Assembly (NCBI RefSeq): GCF_002699985.1
Contig: NZ_LKBT01000005.1
Location: 62,001 to 126,000 of the forward strand
Direction of reading: 5' to 3'
Source: Pseudomonas sp. ICMP 561
GTDB taxonomy: Bacteria; Pseudomonadota; Gammaproteobacteria; Pseudomonadales; Pseudomonadaceae
Length of the DNA: 64,000 nt
Position numbers and translations under genes: made by a program. The notes below the pieces were generated by a model. The model made no database searches. It saw nothing but the letters and a program-made list of their open reading frames with translations, and had not been told where the DNA came from. Positions 1 through 13,534 of the stretch are shown here, piece by piece; positions within the stretch are counted from its first letter, which is position 1, and each line of letters begins with the position of its first letter.

Positions 1-529
1 CTCGGCGGCGGACCAGCCATTCGCCTGCAAACAGCAGGCCCATCAATCCGTATGAAACAAGTCCGGTGTACAACGCCCACCAGGACAGCGGAGCCCAGAG
101 TGTCAAACCCGCTGCGATCAGTCCGTTGGCCAGAAAAAAACAGCACCACACCACCGTGACCTGGCGTGTGTAGCGGATAGCCTTTTCCGACAATTGCGGA
201 TTACCCAAACGCGCCATGCGTTCGACGATCGGAGGGCCGTAAACCAGGCTCATGCCAAACAGGCTCAGCATTGAGGCGCTGATCAATACCGGGTACCAAC
301 GCAGCAATTCAGCGCTGTCGAGCAGACCCAGCAGCAGGCAGAAGCCAATGGCGATCAGTGCCGTGATCAGTGTGGCGGGCCGCTTGCGCGCGGTCAGCGC
401 GCGTCCCAGCCACAAGACACCCAGCAGCAACGCAAACTGCCAGGGCGCGAAGTGTTCGGTGCCGTAGTAAACCGCGAACGGGTACAGCACGCCCGCCAGC
501 AATAGACCCAGACCGATCAGCCGCTTCAT
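1..529 (-). CDS. COG4648-type inner-membrane protein of the aryl-polyene cluster (3' part beyond window)
   Basis: The frame opens at an ATG ending at 529 and stays open to base 1, so the C-terminus lies outside the window. The visible 176 residues are hydrophobic, with about five membrane-spanning stretches, starting MKRLIGLGLLLAGVLYPFAV. This pattern and the position directly after two acyl carrier proteins match the COG4648 membrane protein of aryl-polyene-type clusters. Its exact job is unknown. Its ATG overlaps the stop of the upstream acyl carrier protein by 4 bases, so the two are probably translationally coupled. The identification rests on context plus hydrophobicity; no catalytic motif is visible. 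Confidence 0.75.
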   Translation of the reverse strand, partial: MKRLIGLGLLLAGVLYPFAVYYGTEHFAPWQFALLLGVLWLGRALTARKRPATLITALIAIGFCLLLGLLDSAELLRWYPVLISASMLSLFGMSLVYGPPIVERMARLGNPQLSEKAIRYTRQVTVVWCCFFLANGLIAAGLTLWAPLSWWALYTGLVSYGLMGLLFAGEWLVRRR

Positions 530-780
530 GCTGCGGTGTTGGCTAGACGGTAAACCGCCTCGACGACGTCGTTGACGGTGCGTACCGCCTTGAACTCTTC
601 GGCAGCGATTTTGGTGCCGGTCTTGCGTTTGATGTGGTCGATCAGGTCCACGGCGTCAATGCTGTCAATTTCCAGATCCTGATAAAGATTGGCTTGCAGA
701 GTGACTCGCTCAGGCTCAAGTTCGAACAGCTCTACCAGCGCGTCGCGCAGGATTTCGAAGATGTCTTCACGGGTTTGCAT
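526..780 (-). CDS. Acyl carrier protein (second of the pair)
   Basis: An 84-residue acidic protein of standard carrier-protein size. The phosphopantetheine attachment site is the serine in LEIDSIDAVDL, near residue 40. It should carry the growing acyl or aryl-polyenoyl chain as a thioester. It follows another carrier protein by 9 bases and its stop overlaps the start of the membrane protein downstream, so it lies in one minus-strand operon. Paired carrier proteins are typical of aryl-polyene clusters. The start is the ATG ending at 780. Confidence 0.93.
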   Translation of the reverse strand: MQTREDIFEILRDALVELFELEPERVTLQANLYQDLEIDSIDAVDLIDHIKRKTGTKIAAEEFKAVRTVNDVVEAVYRLANTAA

Positions 781-789
781 GTCAAATCC

Positions 790-1050
790 TCAGGCCGCTT
801 GTCGTGCGCTGACAAAAGCCGCAAGGCTGTCGACGCTGGTGAAATGGTCACGGGTGTCTTTGGCGTCCGCATCGATCTTGATGCCGTAACGCTTCTGGAT
901 CGCCAGCCCCAGTTCCAGGGCATCTACGGAATCAAGACCCAGCCCCTCACCGAAGAGGATCTGGTCGTTGCCAATGTCGTGAGTGCTGATGTCTTCGAGG
1001 CCCAGGGCGTCGATGATCAGCTGCTTAATGTCTTGATGTAGAACGCTCAT
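790..1050 (-). CDS. Acyl carrier protein (first of the pair)
   Basis: An 86-residue carrier protein starting MSVLHQDIKQLIIDALGL. The modified serine sits in LGLDSVDALEL. A longer frame exists upstream, but the chosen ATG has a GGGAG ribosome binding site and gives the family's usual N-terminus. The gene overlaps the end of the acyltransferase gene by 26 bases, so its ribosome binding site lies inside that coding sequence. With the next gene it forms the carrier pair of an aryl-polyene-like fatty acid pathway. Confidence 0.93.
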   Translation of the reverse strand: MSVLHQDIKQLIIDALGLEDISTHDIGNDQILFGEGLGLDSVDALELGLAIQKRYGIKIDADAKDTRDHFTSVDSLAAFVSARQAA

Positions 1051-1837
1051 CCAAGGCGAGCTCCCTGATGAAGTAGTGATGCAGGTGGTCGTTGAGCTTG
1101 CGCGACGCAACAGGCGCCGGGCCTAGCGCAGCAAAGGCTTGTGGGTCTATATCGGCGCCAACGCGCAAACTGAAGTGCACACGCCGTAAAGGGATGCGAT
1201 ACCAGGGTTCGGCCTTGGTCAGCGTCGTCGGGCTGACCTGAATGACGACCGGAGTGATCACCGAGGCACCACGCAAGGCAATGGCCGCCGCGCCGCGATG
1301 AAATTGCGGCGCGCAACCGGGCTGTGTCCGGGTGCCTTCCGGGAATACGATCAGGGTCTGGCCATCGCGCAGGGCGTCAGCGGCGGTGTCGAGCATCTCG
1401 GCGCTGCCGTCGTTGCTGATGTAACCGGTGGAACGCACCGGTCCACAGGTAAAGGGGTTTTCCCACAGGCTGTGTTTGACGACGCAGTTGGCGTCGCGCA
1501 CCAGCCCGATCAGAAACACCACATCAATCAGTGACGGGTGATTGGCGATGATCATCTGGCCTGGGCGACCCAGGCGTTCTGCGCCTTCTATTTCGTAAGT
1601 CAGTACGCCGTTTCTCGCCATACGCTGGATGAACACCCAGAACAGGCGGCTAATGGTGCGCCTGGCCCGCTGGCGCTTTTTAGCCTGATCGCCTGGCAAG
1701 CAGCGCAGTAGCGGGAAATACAGCAAGCGCAGGCACAGCCCGCCCAACCCGAACAGGGCAAAGCACATCGCGGTAGCGAACAGGCGCCAGTAATAGGCGT
1801 CCTGACGCTTTTTCAGTGGTTGCGTTGCCAGTTCCAT
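1025..1837 (-). CDS. Lysophospholipid/1-acyl-glycerol-3-phosphate-type acyltransferase
   Basis: A 270-residue membrane-associated acyltransferase. It has an N-terminal hydrophobic anchor (about residues 20-45), the HX4D catalytic motif as NHPSLID, and the substrate-binding motif FPEGTRT, the hallmarks of the PlsC family. In aryl-polyene clusters such an enzyme is thought to move the finished chain to a membrane acceptor; that role is inferred from context. The ATG at 1837 has a GGAAG site; an in-frame TTG at 1864 is the alternative start. The gene overlaps its upstream neighbour (stop at 1813) and the downstream carrier gene. Confidence 0.9.
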   Translation of the reverse strand: MELATQPLKKRQDAYYWRLFATAMCFALFGLGGLCLRLLYFPLLRCLPGDQAKKRQRARRTISRLFWVFIQRMARNGVLTYEIEGAERLGRPGQMIIANHPSLIDVVFLIGLVRDANCVVKHSLWENPFTCGPVRSTGYISNDGSAEMLDTAADALRDGQTLIVFPEGTRTQPGCAPQFHRGAAAIALRGASVITPVVIQVSPTTLTKAEPWYRIPLRRVHFSLRVGADIDPQAFAALGPAPVASRKLNDHLHHYFIRELALDERSTSRH

Positions 1838-2535
1838 AACCGGTTCTTCCAGGCGTGTCGGCAAGTGTGTTGTTCAGTGTTGAGCGTTCGCAGCAGATTC
1901 AGCGCGTGGGGCCATTCGCTACAAGGCAGTTCCTCTGCGCTGGCCGGCTGCAAGGTCAACTGCCAGTCCGTTCCCGGGGTCAGCAGCAGGCCAACGGCGT
2001 ACGGGAAGGGCACGTCGTTTATCCAGTCTGCATAGGCGAGGGGCGGCTGTTCTTCGGTCACGATCAGCAGCACCGCAGGGGCACCTTCTGCCAACAGTGC
2101 GGCCGCTTCGAACGCGCCATGCTCCAGACCGTCGCCCGCCGCAGCCAGAGCCGTCATTTCGCTGGTTTCACCGCGCATGATCGACCACAAGCCAATGACC
2201 GCGTTGTGCACGGACAGGCTGAACTGGGTCGGCGACAAGGGCTGGCTATCAGCGACATCACGCAGAATTTCGAAGGTGCGTGGTGTTTCACCGTGGCGCG
2301 AGACAAAGACCAGCGGCAGCCGCTCGTGGCCATCAGCCAGCGGCCAGCCCACGGCAAATGCCATGCGGGCCAGACGACCCAGGCGGCGGCGCTGCATGGC
2401 AGGCAGGAACGACACATCAGGAGCCTCATCGCTACGCTGCAAAGGTGTCGGATGCCGACTCCATTGCTGCCAGTCGTCGACGTGAGTCAACCCCGGTGCC
2501 CAGGCGCGCCATTGTGCGATGTTGAACGTGATCAA
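1813..2535 (-). CDS. Beta-ketoacyl synthase-like protein (chain-length-factor type)
   Basis: A 240-residue protein resembling the N-terminal half of a ketoacyl synthase (Ketoacyl-synt_2 type), as found in aryl-polyene clusters. It begins with the typical ITFNIAQWRAWAPGL stretch and contains SLSVHNAVIGLWSI, the place where full synthases have the active region. It is about half the size of a full synthase and no catalytic cysteine context is visible, so it probably partners a full synthase encoded beyond the window. The start is a TTG at 2535 behind a GGGAAG site. It is the first gene of the visible operon and is divergent from the ParA gene. Confidence 0.85.
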   Translation of the reverse strand: MITFNIAQWRAWAPGLTHVDDWQQWSRHPTPLQRSDEAPDVSFLPAMQRRRLGRLARMAFAVGWPLADGHERLPLVFVSRHGETPRTFEILRDVADSQPLSPTQFSLSVHNAVIGLWSIMRGETSEMTALAAAGDGLEHGAFEAAALLAEGAPAVLLIVTEEQPPLAYADWINDVPFPYAVGLLLTPGTDWQLTLQPASAEELPCSEWPHALNLLRTLNTEQHTCRHAWKNRLWNWQRNH

Positions 2536-2808
2536 TGGATTATCTTCCCGCCCCTGCGGGCTACTGCTTACTGCGATATCGCTGGCGATCTGCCCGGAAC
2601 TCGCTTGTTTCCGGTCAAACGTCGGGCATTATCCCGATGAGGGTGAACAGTAGCAATTTGTTAAAAACAAATATGTCGAAATTTGACACTTTTCCGGTGG
2701 GATTTTGTCGTGTGTGGTTGAAGCGCTCGCCGTTGTAACGTGCATTGCATAGACTCCAGTCACCAACCATTTCCCTGTACTCAATCCAGGCATCACGGAG
2801 GTCAACTC

Positions 2809-3582
2809 ATGCGTCGGGTGGTTTTCAATCAGAAGGGTGGCGTTGGCAAGTCCAGCATCGCCTGCAACCTGGCAGCGGTCAGTGCTCATGAAGGGTATCG
2901 GACGCTATTGATCGATCTTGATGCGCAGGCCAATTCGACTCAGTACCTTACCGGTCTGACGGGGGATGACATCCCCATGGGCATCGCGGAATTCTTCAAG
3001 CAGACCCTGTCGTCCGCGCCTTTTGCGAAGAAAAATCACGTCGATATCTATGAAACACCTTTCGACAACCTGCATGTCGTGACCGCGACCCCGGAATTGG
3101 CGGATCTGCAGCCCAAGCTGGAAGCCAAACACAAGATCAACAAGCTCAGAAAGTTGCTGGACGAACTGAGCGAGGACTATGAGCGGATTTACCTGGATAC
3201 GCCGCCAGCGCTCAATTTTTATGCGGTTTCGGCGCTGATCGCCGCTGATCGAGTGTTGATCCCTTTCGATTGCGACAGCTTCTCGCGTCAGGCGCTGTAC
3301 GGCCTGATCAAGGAAGTTGAAGAGCTGCGGGAAGATCACAACGAAGACCTGCAAGTAGAAGGGATCATCGTCAACCAGTTCCAGCCACGCGCCAGCCTGC
3401 CGCAGCAGATGCTTGACGAGCTTATCGCCGAGGGGTTGCCTGTATTGCCGGTGTATTTGAACGCCTCGGTGAAGATGCGTGAATCGCACGAGGCCAGCAA
3501 ACCCCTGATCTACCTTGAGCCGCGCCACAAACTGACTCAGCAGTTCGTGGAGCTGCATCATTGGTTGGAGACCAATGCTTAG
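2809..3582 (+). CDS. Orphan ParA-family ATPase
   Basis: A 257-residue Walker-type ATPase. The deviant Walker A motif is at the very N-terminus (KGGVGKSS, residues 9-16), followed by LLIDLDAQAN (Walker A') and IYLDTPPAL (Walker B). There is no N-terminal helix-turn-helix and no ParB gene beside it, so a plasmid-type partition role is not supported. Family members position chromosomes, polar structures or other cargo. The start was placed at 2809 because GGAGG lies just upstream and Walker A normally begins the protein; an open frame runs upstream to 2740. It is divergent from the fatty-acid operon. The cargo is unknown. Confidence 0.88.
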   Translation: MRRVVFNQKGGVGKSSIACNLAAVSAHEGYRTLLIDLDAQANSTQYLTGLTGDDIPMGIAEFFKQTLSSAPFAKKNHVDIYETPFDNLHVVTATPELADLQPKLEAKHKINKLRKLLDELSEDYERIYLDTPPALNFYAVSALIAADRVLIPFDCDSFSRQALYGLIKEVEELREDHNEDLQVEGIIVNQFQPRASLPQQMLDELIAEGLPVLPVYLNASVKMRESHEASKPLIYLEPRHKLTQQFVELHHWLETNA

Positions 3583-3606
3583 TTTGATGCATTGGCAGTC
3601 ATGACT

Positions 3607-3687
3607 TGTAGGAGCCATCGGAGGTTACGACGGTCGCGAAGCGGAGTGTCAGACAGACCACCATCGCAGCCTTCGGCAGCTCCTACA
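3607..3687. repeat. REP-type inverted repeat (TGTAGGAGC / GCTCCTACA)
   Basis: The outer arms begin TGTAGGAGC and end GCTCCTACA; the right arm carries the CGCAGCCTTCGGCAGC core, while the left arm is degenerate. It lies between the ParA gene and the PAAR gene, which converge here, the usual place for such repeats. Confidence 0.75.
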
Positions 3688-3709
3688 GAAAGTGTATTGG
3701 TCTGAGCGA

Positions 3710-4108
3710 CTACGTTTTGCTTGCTGAGCGAAGGTCGCAGGGCCTTATTCCCTCCTTCACTGCAGCATTCATCTTGTCCACCACCAGCCGCGCCCGTTTG
3801 GCCAGGCCCTTGGGGATATCAATGGCTGCATCCATGTCTGCCGCCAGGGTTTGCTGGGTCGCGATCAACTGATGACTGCCAACGTCGCACTCGCACTTGA
3901 CGTTATGACCGTGCGTTGCAACGGCAATGTATTCATCAATGAACGTCGGGTTGCCCTGAGCGATGTAGCCAACGGTCTCGCAGGCCGGACACCACACCGG
4001 GTCGCCCATCCGCGCGAGTCTGCGCAGGTCCATGAGTTGAGTCGCCGATGCACTCAATACAAATCCACCGGTCGTGGTTGGATCGTCTTCCCTGACTACG
4101 TATGACAT
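3710..4108 (-). CDS. PAAR-domain protein (type VI secretion spike tip)
   Basis: A 132-residue protein. Residues 1-90 show the PAAR pattern: MGDPVWCPACETVGYIAQG, then a PTFIDEYIAVATHGHNVKC segment, then CDVGSHQLIAT. The conserved Cys and His residues would bind the zinc that sharpens the spike tip. PAAR proteins sit on VgrG and carry effectors. The tail after residue 90 is short and helical with no recognisable toxin domain. No vgrG or other type VI genes are nearby, so this is an orphan PAAR. The start ATG has a GGAAG site. Confidence 0.88.
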   Translation of the reverse strand: MSYVVREDDPTTTGGFVLSASATQLMDLRRLARMGDPVWCPACETVGYIAQGNPTFIDEYIAVATHGHNVKCECDVGSHQLIATQQTLAADMDAAIDIPKGLAKRARLVVDKMNAAVKEGIRPCDLRSASKT

Positions 4109-4242
4109 GGATGTACTTCCGTTAAGCGAGTCGGAAGCAAATCCTAGGTCTGAATAACGAAGTCGGGAGCGACAAATCGCTGTTTCGGAAAGGCCCTACG
4201 GAAAAATCAGCAAAGCGAACGCACAGGCTTCCCCGGAACGAC

Positions 4243-4677
4243 TCAGATGCCCTGGCTTTTCAACCACGCCAGTAATTGCTGCAACGGGAAAGCACCGCTT
4301 TGACGGGCAACTTCCTGACCATTGCGGAACAGAATCAGGCTGGGGATCGACCGAATACCCAACTGTCCTGACAACTGCGGGTTAGCCTCACTGTCCAGCT
4401 TGGCCAGTCGACAGCGTCCAGCCAATTCACCGGCCGCCTGTTCGAAGATCGGCGCGAAGGACTTACACGGACCGCACCACTCGGCCCAGACGTCCACCAA
4501 CAGTGGCAAGTCGCCTTTGATCTGGCTGGCGTAATCACCTTGGGTGAGGTTGAACGGCGCGCGCAGCAACACCTGTTGCTTGCAGCGGCCACATTTGGGC
4601 TGGTCGCCCAAGCGCTCATTGGGGATTCGATTAAGCCCGTTGCAATGCGGGCAGGGGATCAGCATCGGTTCTGACAT
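4243..4677 (-). CDS. trxC: Thioredoxin 2
   Basis: A 144-residue thioredoxin with the extra N-terminal zinc module of TrxC: two CxxC pairs (CPHC and CGRC) within the first 35 residues. The redox-active WCGPC follows at about residues 67-71. It reduces protein disulfides in the cytoplasm with electrons from thioredoxin reductase. It has the usual length for the family, and a GGAGG site lies 5 bases before the ATG. It is divergent from the racemase gene; the short gap contains no clear OxyR site that I can defend. Confidence 0.95.
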   Translation of the reverse strand: MSEPMLIPCPHCNGLNRIPNERLGDQPKCGRCKQQVLLRAPFNLTQGDYASQIKGDLPLLVDVWAEWCGPCKSFAPIFEQAAGELAGRCRLAKLDSEANPQLSGQLGIRSIPSLILFRNGQEVARQSGAFPLQQLLAWLKSQGI

Positions 4678-4796
4678 GAGGCCTCCAAAATCTAATGACG
4701 TGCAGATTGTACTGCTCGGTTCCCGCCTGGCTGTAACTGGTTTGGGGTGATTAATGCCCCTAGGCTGGGTTCAACGGTTCAGTGACGGAGCAAAGC

Positions 4797-5492
4797 ATGA
4801 AAACCCTCGGCGTTATAGGCGGCATGAGCTGGGAATCCACGGCCACTTACTACAAGTTGCTCAACGAAGGTGTTCGTGACGCACTCGGCGGCCTGCATTC
4901 CGCGCCGGTTCTCCTGCATTCAGTCGACTTCGCAGGCATTGCTGCGTTGCAAAAAACCGGTGAGTGGCATGTTGCAGGTGAGCAACTGGCACAGGTTGCG
5001 CAGGGCTTGCAGCGAGCCGGTGCAGGCGCGCTGTTGCTGGCCACGAACACCATGCACAAAGTCGCACTCACCATTGAGGCTGCGGTAGACATCCCGCTGC
5101 TGCACATCGGCGATGCGGTGGGCCAGGCTCTGCAAGCCAGCGGTGTATCCCGTGCCGCACTGCTGGGCACGCGCTTCACCATGCAGGAAGACTTCTACCG
5201 CAACCGTCTCGCCGAACGCTTCGGTATCGAAGTCCTGTTGCCTGATGCTCAAAGCATGATCGAGATCGACCGAGTGATCTTCGCCGAATTGTGCCTGGGC
5301 CAATTCAATCAACCGGCACGGGACCACTACCTGAATGTGCTTGAGCAGTTTCGCGATCAGGGCGCGGAGGCGGCAATTCTGGGCTGTACCGAAATCGGAT
5401 TGTTGCTTGAGGGAGTAAAAAGCCCGCTGCCGTTGATCGACAGTACCGAGCAGCATGTGGCGATGGGGTTGCGGTGGTTGCTTGAGCTGTAG
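4797..5492 (+). CDS. Aspartate/glutamate racemase of the YgeA/EcL-DER type
   Basis: A 231-residue racemase. The start at 4797 follows ACGGAG and gives the family N-terminus MKTLGVIGGMSWEST. Most family members use two cysteines. Here the first position is Thr83 (ATNTMHK) and the second is Cys197 (GCTEIG), the same residues and numbers reported for the atypical E. coli enzyme EcL-DER, which favours the L-to-D direction. It should therefore interconvert acidic amino acids with a bias towards producing D-Glu or D-Asp. It stands alone, next to trxC and a toxin-antitoxin pair. Confidence 0.9.
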   Translation: MKTLGVIGGMSWESTATYYKLLNEGVRDALGGLHSAPVLLHSVDFAGIAALQKTGEWHVAGEQLAQVAQGLQRAGAGALLLATNTMHKVALTIEAAVDIPLLHIGDAVGQALQASGVSRAALLGTRFTMQEDFYRNRLAERFGIEVLLPDAQSMIEIDRVIFAELCLGQFNQPARDHYLNVLEQFRDQGAEAAILGCTEIGLLLEGVKSPLPLIDSTEQHVAMGLRWLLEL

Positions 5493-5510
5493 GATTGGTC
5501 TATTTTTGAG

Positions 5511-5527
5511 TATCGCAGTTTGCGATA
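5511..5527 (+). promoter_or_regulatory. Palindrome TATCGCA-N3-TGCGATA, candidate HigA operator
   Basis: A perfect 7-bp inverted repeat 51-67 bases upstream of the toxin start. Antitoxins of the HigA family repress their own operon by binding such palindromes over the promoter. Position and symmetry support this; binding is inferred. Confidence 0.55.
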
Positions 5528-5577
5528 TCTGATTTCGTGATTAACATCCTCTCGTGAAATACGACTTGGGATGGCTG

Positions 5578-5865
5578 ATGCGGGTAATCACTGAAAAGCG
5601 GATATGGGAAGCGAAGGAGAAATGGCCGCGATCTGCCAGCGCGTTGGACGCATGGTACCGATTGGTTAAAGCATGCCGTCCCACAGACTTTGCAGCCATG
5701 AGGGCGATTTTCCCAAGCATCGACAAGGTCGGCCCGCTGCATGTTTTTGATATCGGCGGCAACAAGCTAAGACTGATCGCGTGGGTTAGTTATTCAGCAC
5801 AGCGGATCTACATTAAGCACGTACTCGATCACTCCGAGTATGACAAAGGTAAGTGGAAGGATTAA
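5578..5865 (+). CDS. higB: HigB-family mRNA interferase toxin
   Basis: A 95-residue RelE-like toxin of the HigB_toxin family: MRVITEKRIWEAKEKWP at the N-terminus, a GNKLRLIAWVSY core and HVLDHSEYDK near the C-terminus. Such toxins cleave mRNA on the ribosome. The start was put at MRVIT, the family's usual N-terminus, rather than at the upstream GTG at 5554. The antitoxin gene starts 2 bases after the stop, in the toxin-first order typical of higBA. Confidence 0.9.
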   Translation: MRVITEKRIWEAKEKWPRSASALDAWYRLVKACRPTDFAAMRAIFPSIDKVGPLHVFDIGGNKLRLIAWVSYSAQRIYIKHVLDHSEYDKGKWKD

Positions 5866-5867
5866 TC

Positions 5868-6269
5868 ATGAGCGCTCTCATCAAGCAGGCGGCAGAACAT
5901 TGGCCTTTTGTCTCTCCTCTATTGCGAAGGCCTCAGGACGAAGCCGATTACGATGCGCTGGTGGATTCGCTGGACGAATTGTTAGCCCTTATCGGCGATG
6001 ATGAGTCACACCCGCTAAACAGTCTTGTGCTTCTGGTTGGCGACTTCATTGAGGCTTATGACCACAAACATCGCCCCATGCCTACGGTTTCAGGCGTTGA
6101 GACTCTGCGGTACCTGATGGGTGAGCACGGGTTGAATCAAGGAGATTTGCCTGAAGTCGGAACCCAATCGGTCATTTCTGAAATCTTGAGCGGCAAGCGG
6201 CAGCTCAATGTGCGTCAGATACGTTACCTGTCCGAGCGGTTTGGCGTTCCTGCTGATGTGTTTTTTTAA
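5868..6269 (+). CDS. higA: HigA-family antitoxin with C-terminal helix-turn-helix
   Basis: A 133-residue protein. The last 60 residues form an Xre-type helix-turn-helix (LMGEHGLNQGDLPEVG, then SVISEILSGKR, then RYLSERFGV); the N-terminal half is acidic and probably wraps the toxin. It should neutralise HigB and repress the operon. The start at 5868 is preceded by GGAAGG within the end of the toxin gene. The next bases downstream are AT-rich with no gene for 480 bases. Confidence 0.9.
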   Translation: MSALIKQAAEHWPFVSPLLRRPQDEADYDALVDSLDELLALIGDDESHPLNSLVLLVGDFIEAYDHKHRPMPTVSGVETLRYLMGEHGLNQGDLPEVGTQSVISEILSGKRQLNVRQIRYLSERFGVPADVFF

Positions 6270-6752
6270 GTGGGGGAACTGCCTCTGACGCTTTTCTGAA
6301 TGACGAAAACTGTGGAGTGGATAGAGGCTATCCGGCCCCAATAATGATCGCGCTTTACTGACTGTGCTTCGTTTATTCCCTCCCTGTTCTGCGCGTTACA
6401 TAGTTATAAAAACGCCGTCATATTAGCCCCTGCTGTAGGGTGTTTCTTACAGTAAATAAAGATTCCTCTGAAAATTTGCTTTTTATAAGGCTGCTTTGTC
6501 CAGTGGTTACGGGCTATTGCCTGTGATGTAGTCGTTTGGATAGTTGTAAGTTTTTTTGTAAGGCGCTACCGTTTTCTCAAGTTTAAAAACAAAGCAAGTT
6601 TGATTTTTATTTAAGGTATTTTAATGAAAAAATTTATGTTCTTGCGCCGTTGGTGTTGGTTTTAATGGTGGCTGTCTGAGTGATCACATGTGTGGTTCTT
6701 TCTTTGTGTTGGTTTTTGTTTGGGTTTTATTATTAACCGTTGGAGAGTTTGT
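6270..6752. other. AT-rich gene-free stretch upstream of the tandem paralogues
   Basis: About 480 bases, clearly richer in A+T than the surroundings, with several T-runs. It probably holds the promoter of the 6753 gene. No hrp-box pair (GGAACC with CCAC about 16 bases away) was found. A 13-codon open frame at 6624-6665 with AAGG upstream would encode MKKFMFLRRWCWF; I cannot show that it is translated. No repeat or RNA gene was recognised. Confidence 0.5.
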
Positions 6753-7616
6753 ATGGTTTCTAATGTTAATCTGTCTTCTTCCCCAATAGCTACAAGCTCC
6801 ACTATCAAGAGCGGGTACTCTAATACCACCGGCATTGATAAGCCCGTCCAGGACATCTCAAGTAAAACGGATACCGCCAGCGTCTCTACGCTCTCTCGCC
6901 AACTCGGTGAAAGTGCTGTACGTGCTGAAGCCCGCGAGAAGAGCATGACGCGTGAGCAATTGGGAGAATTTGCGAAAAAAACGGTAGATCATATTTTGGG
7001 TGAGTCGTACGTTGTCAACAAAGCCCGGCACGACGCAGAAGTGCCGAAGACCGACGATCCCGTGCTGATTGAGCGAGCCAGGTTGGCGACGATCTACGTC
7101 AATAAATCTGTGGCCCAGGACCCTACTGCGAAAAACCCATTTGCGGACCTAACCCTTGAGCAGGCGGTTCTTATTGCGTACGACGACAAAGGCTCGTACA
7201 CGGTCAATGAAAGACAGGCCGCCTGGTCGCGCAGTTCGAGTCTGGAGCAACAATGGCGAGCAGGATCAATAGCCCGTGCAGGACAGGAATATAGCAACTG
7301 CGGCAAGAATCCCAAGTTCATGACCGAATGCCTCGAACATTACAAAGCCCTGCCCGCCATTGAGCGCGCTCGCTACGATAAAGGTTATGAAAGTCGGCTT
7401 GAAACCAGCATCACGGAACACGGCGGTTCGCGCAAGTCCAGTGAGCGAACGTTGAACTTATACGAAATCCTCGCGGGTATTCAGTTGCCAGAAAAGAAAA
7501 AAGAGCAGCCGGTACCGGCTAAGAATAAACCCGAAGCTGTAAAGAATATTGTCGAAGCCGTACAGCCAGCTGTGACGGCTCTTAAGCCGCTTCCTGCCGC
7601 AAACAAAGTTAACTGA
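6753..7616 (+). CDS. Unknown Pseudomonas protein, first of two tandem paralogues
   Basis: A 287-residue protein of unknown function, starting at an ATG behind GGAG. The first 50 residues are rich in Ser and Thr and have no acidic residue in the first 12, as seen in type III-secreted proteins. Next comes LSRQLGESAVRAEAREKSM, which the next gene repeats almost unchanged. The central part has AKNPFADLTLEQAVLIAYDD and the end has a Lys/Pro-rich tail. No signal peptide or membrane segment is present. I recognise it as a recurring hypothetical family of plant-associated Pseudomonas. Secretion is only a suggestion. Confidence 0.8.
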   Translation: MVSNVNLSSSPIATSSTIKSGYSNTTGIDKPVQDISSKTDTASVSTLSRQLGESAVRAEAREKSMTREQLGEFAKKTVDHILGESYVVNKARHDAEVPKTDDPVLIERARLATIYVNKSVAQDPTAKNPFADLTLEQAVLIAYDDKGSYTVNERQAAWSRSSSLEQQWRAGSIARAGQEYSNCGKNPKFMTECLEHYKALPAIERARYDKGYESRLETSITEHGGSRKSSERTLNLYEILAGIQLPEKKKEQPVPAKNKPEAVKNIVEAVQPAVTALKPLPAANKVN

Positions 7617-7649
7617 TCTTCATCGCTTAGTCAGCTTAGAGGTCAATCC

Positions 7650-13499
<5,850 letters not shown>

Positions 13500-13534
13500 A
13501 GACACCGGTCGAGCTGATCGAATAGAAGGGCAGT

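Noticed and set aside
6624..6665. 13-codon leader peptide MKKFMFLRRWCWF
   Set aside because: It has an AAGG upstream but no attenuator-like structure follows and the gene downstream is not biosynthetic; chance cannot be excluded.
6270..6752. hrp-box promoter for the tandem paralogues
   Set aside because: No GGAACC...CCAC pair with proper spacing was found, so type III regulation is not supported by the promoter.
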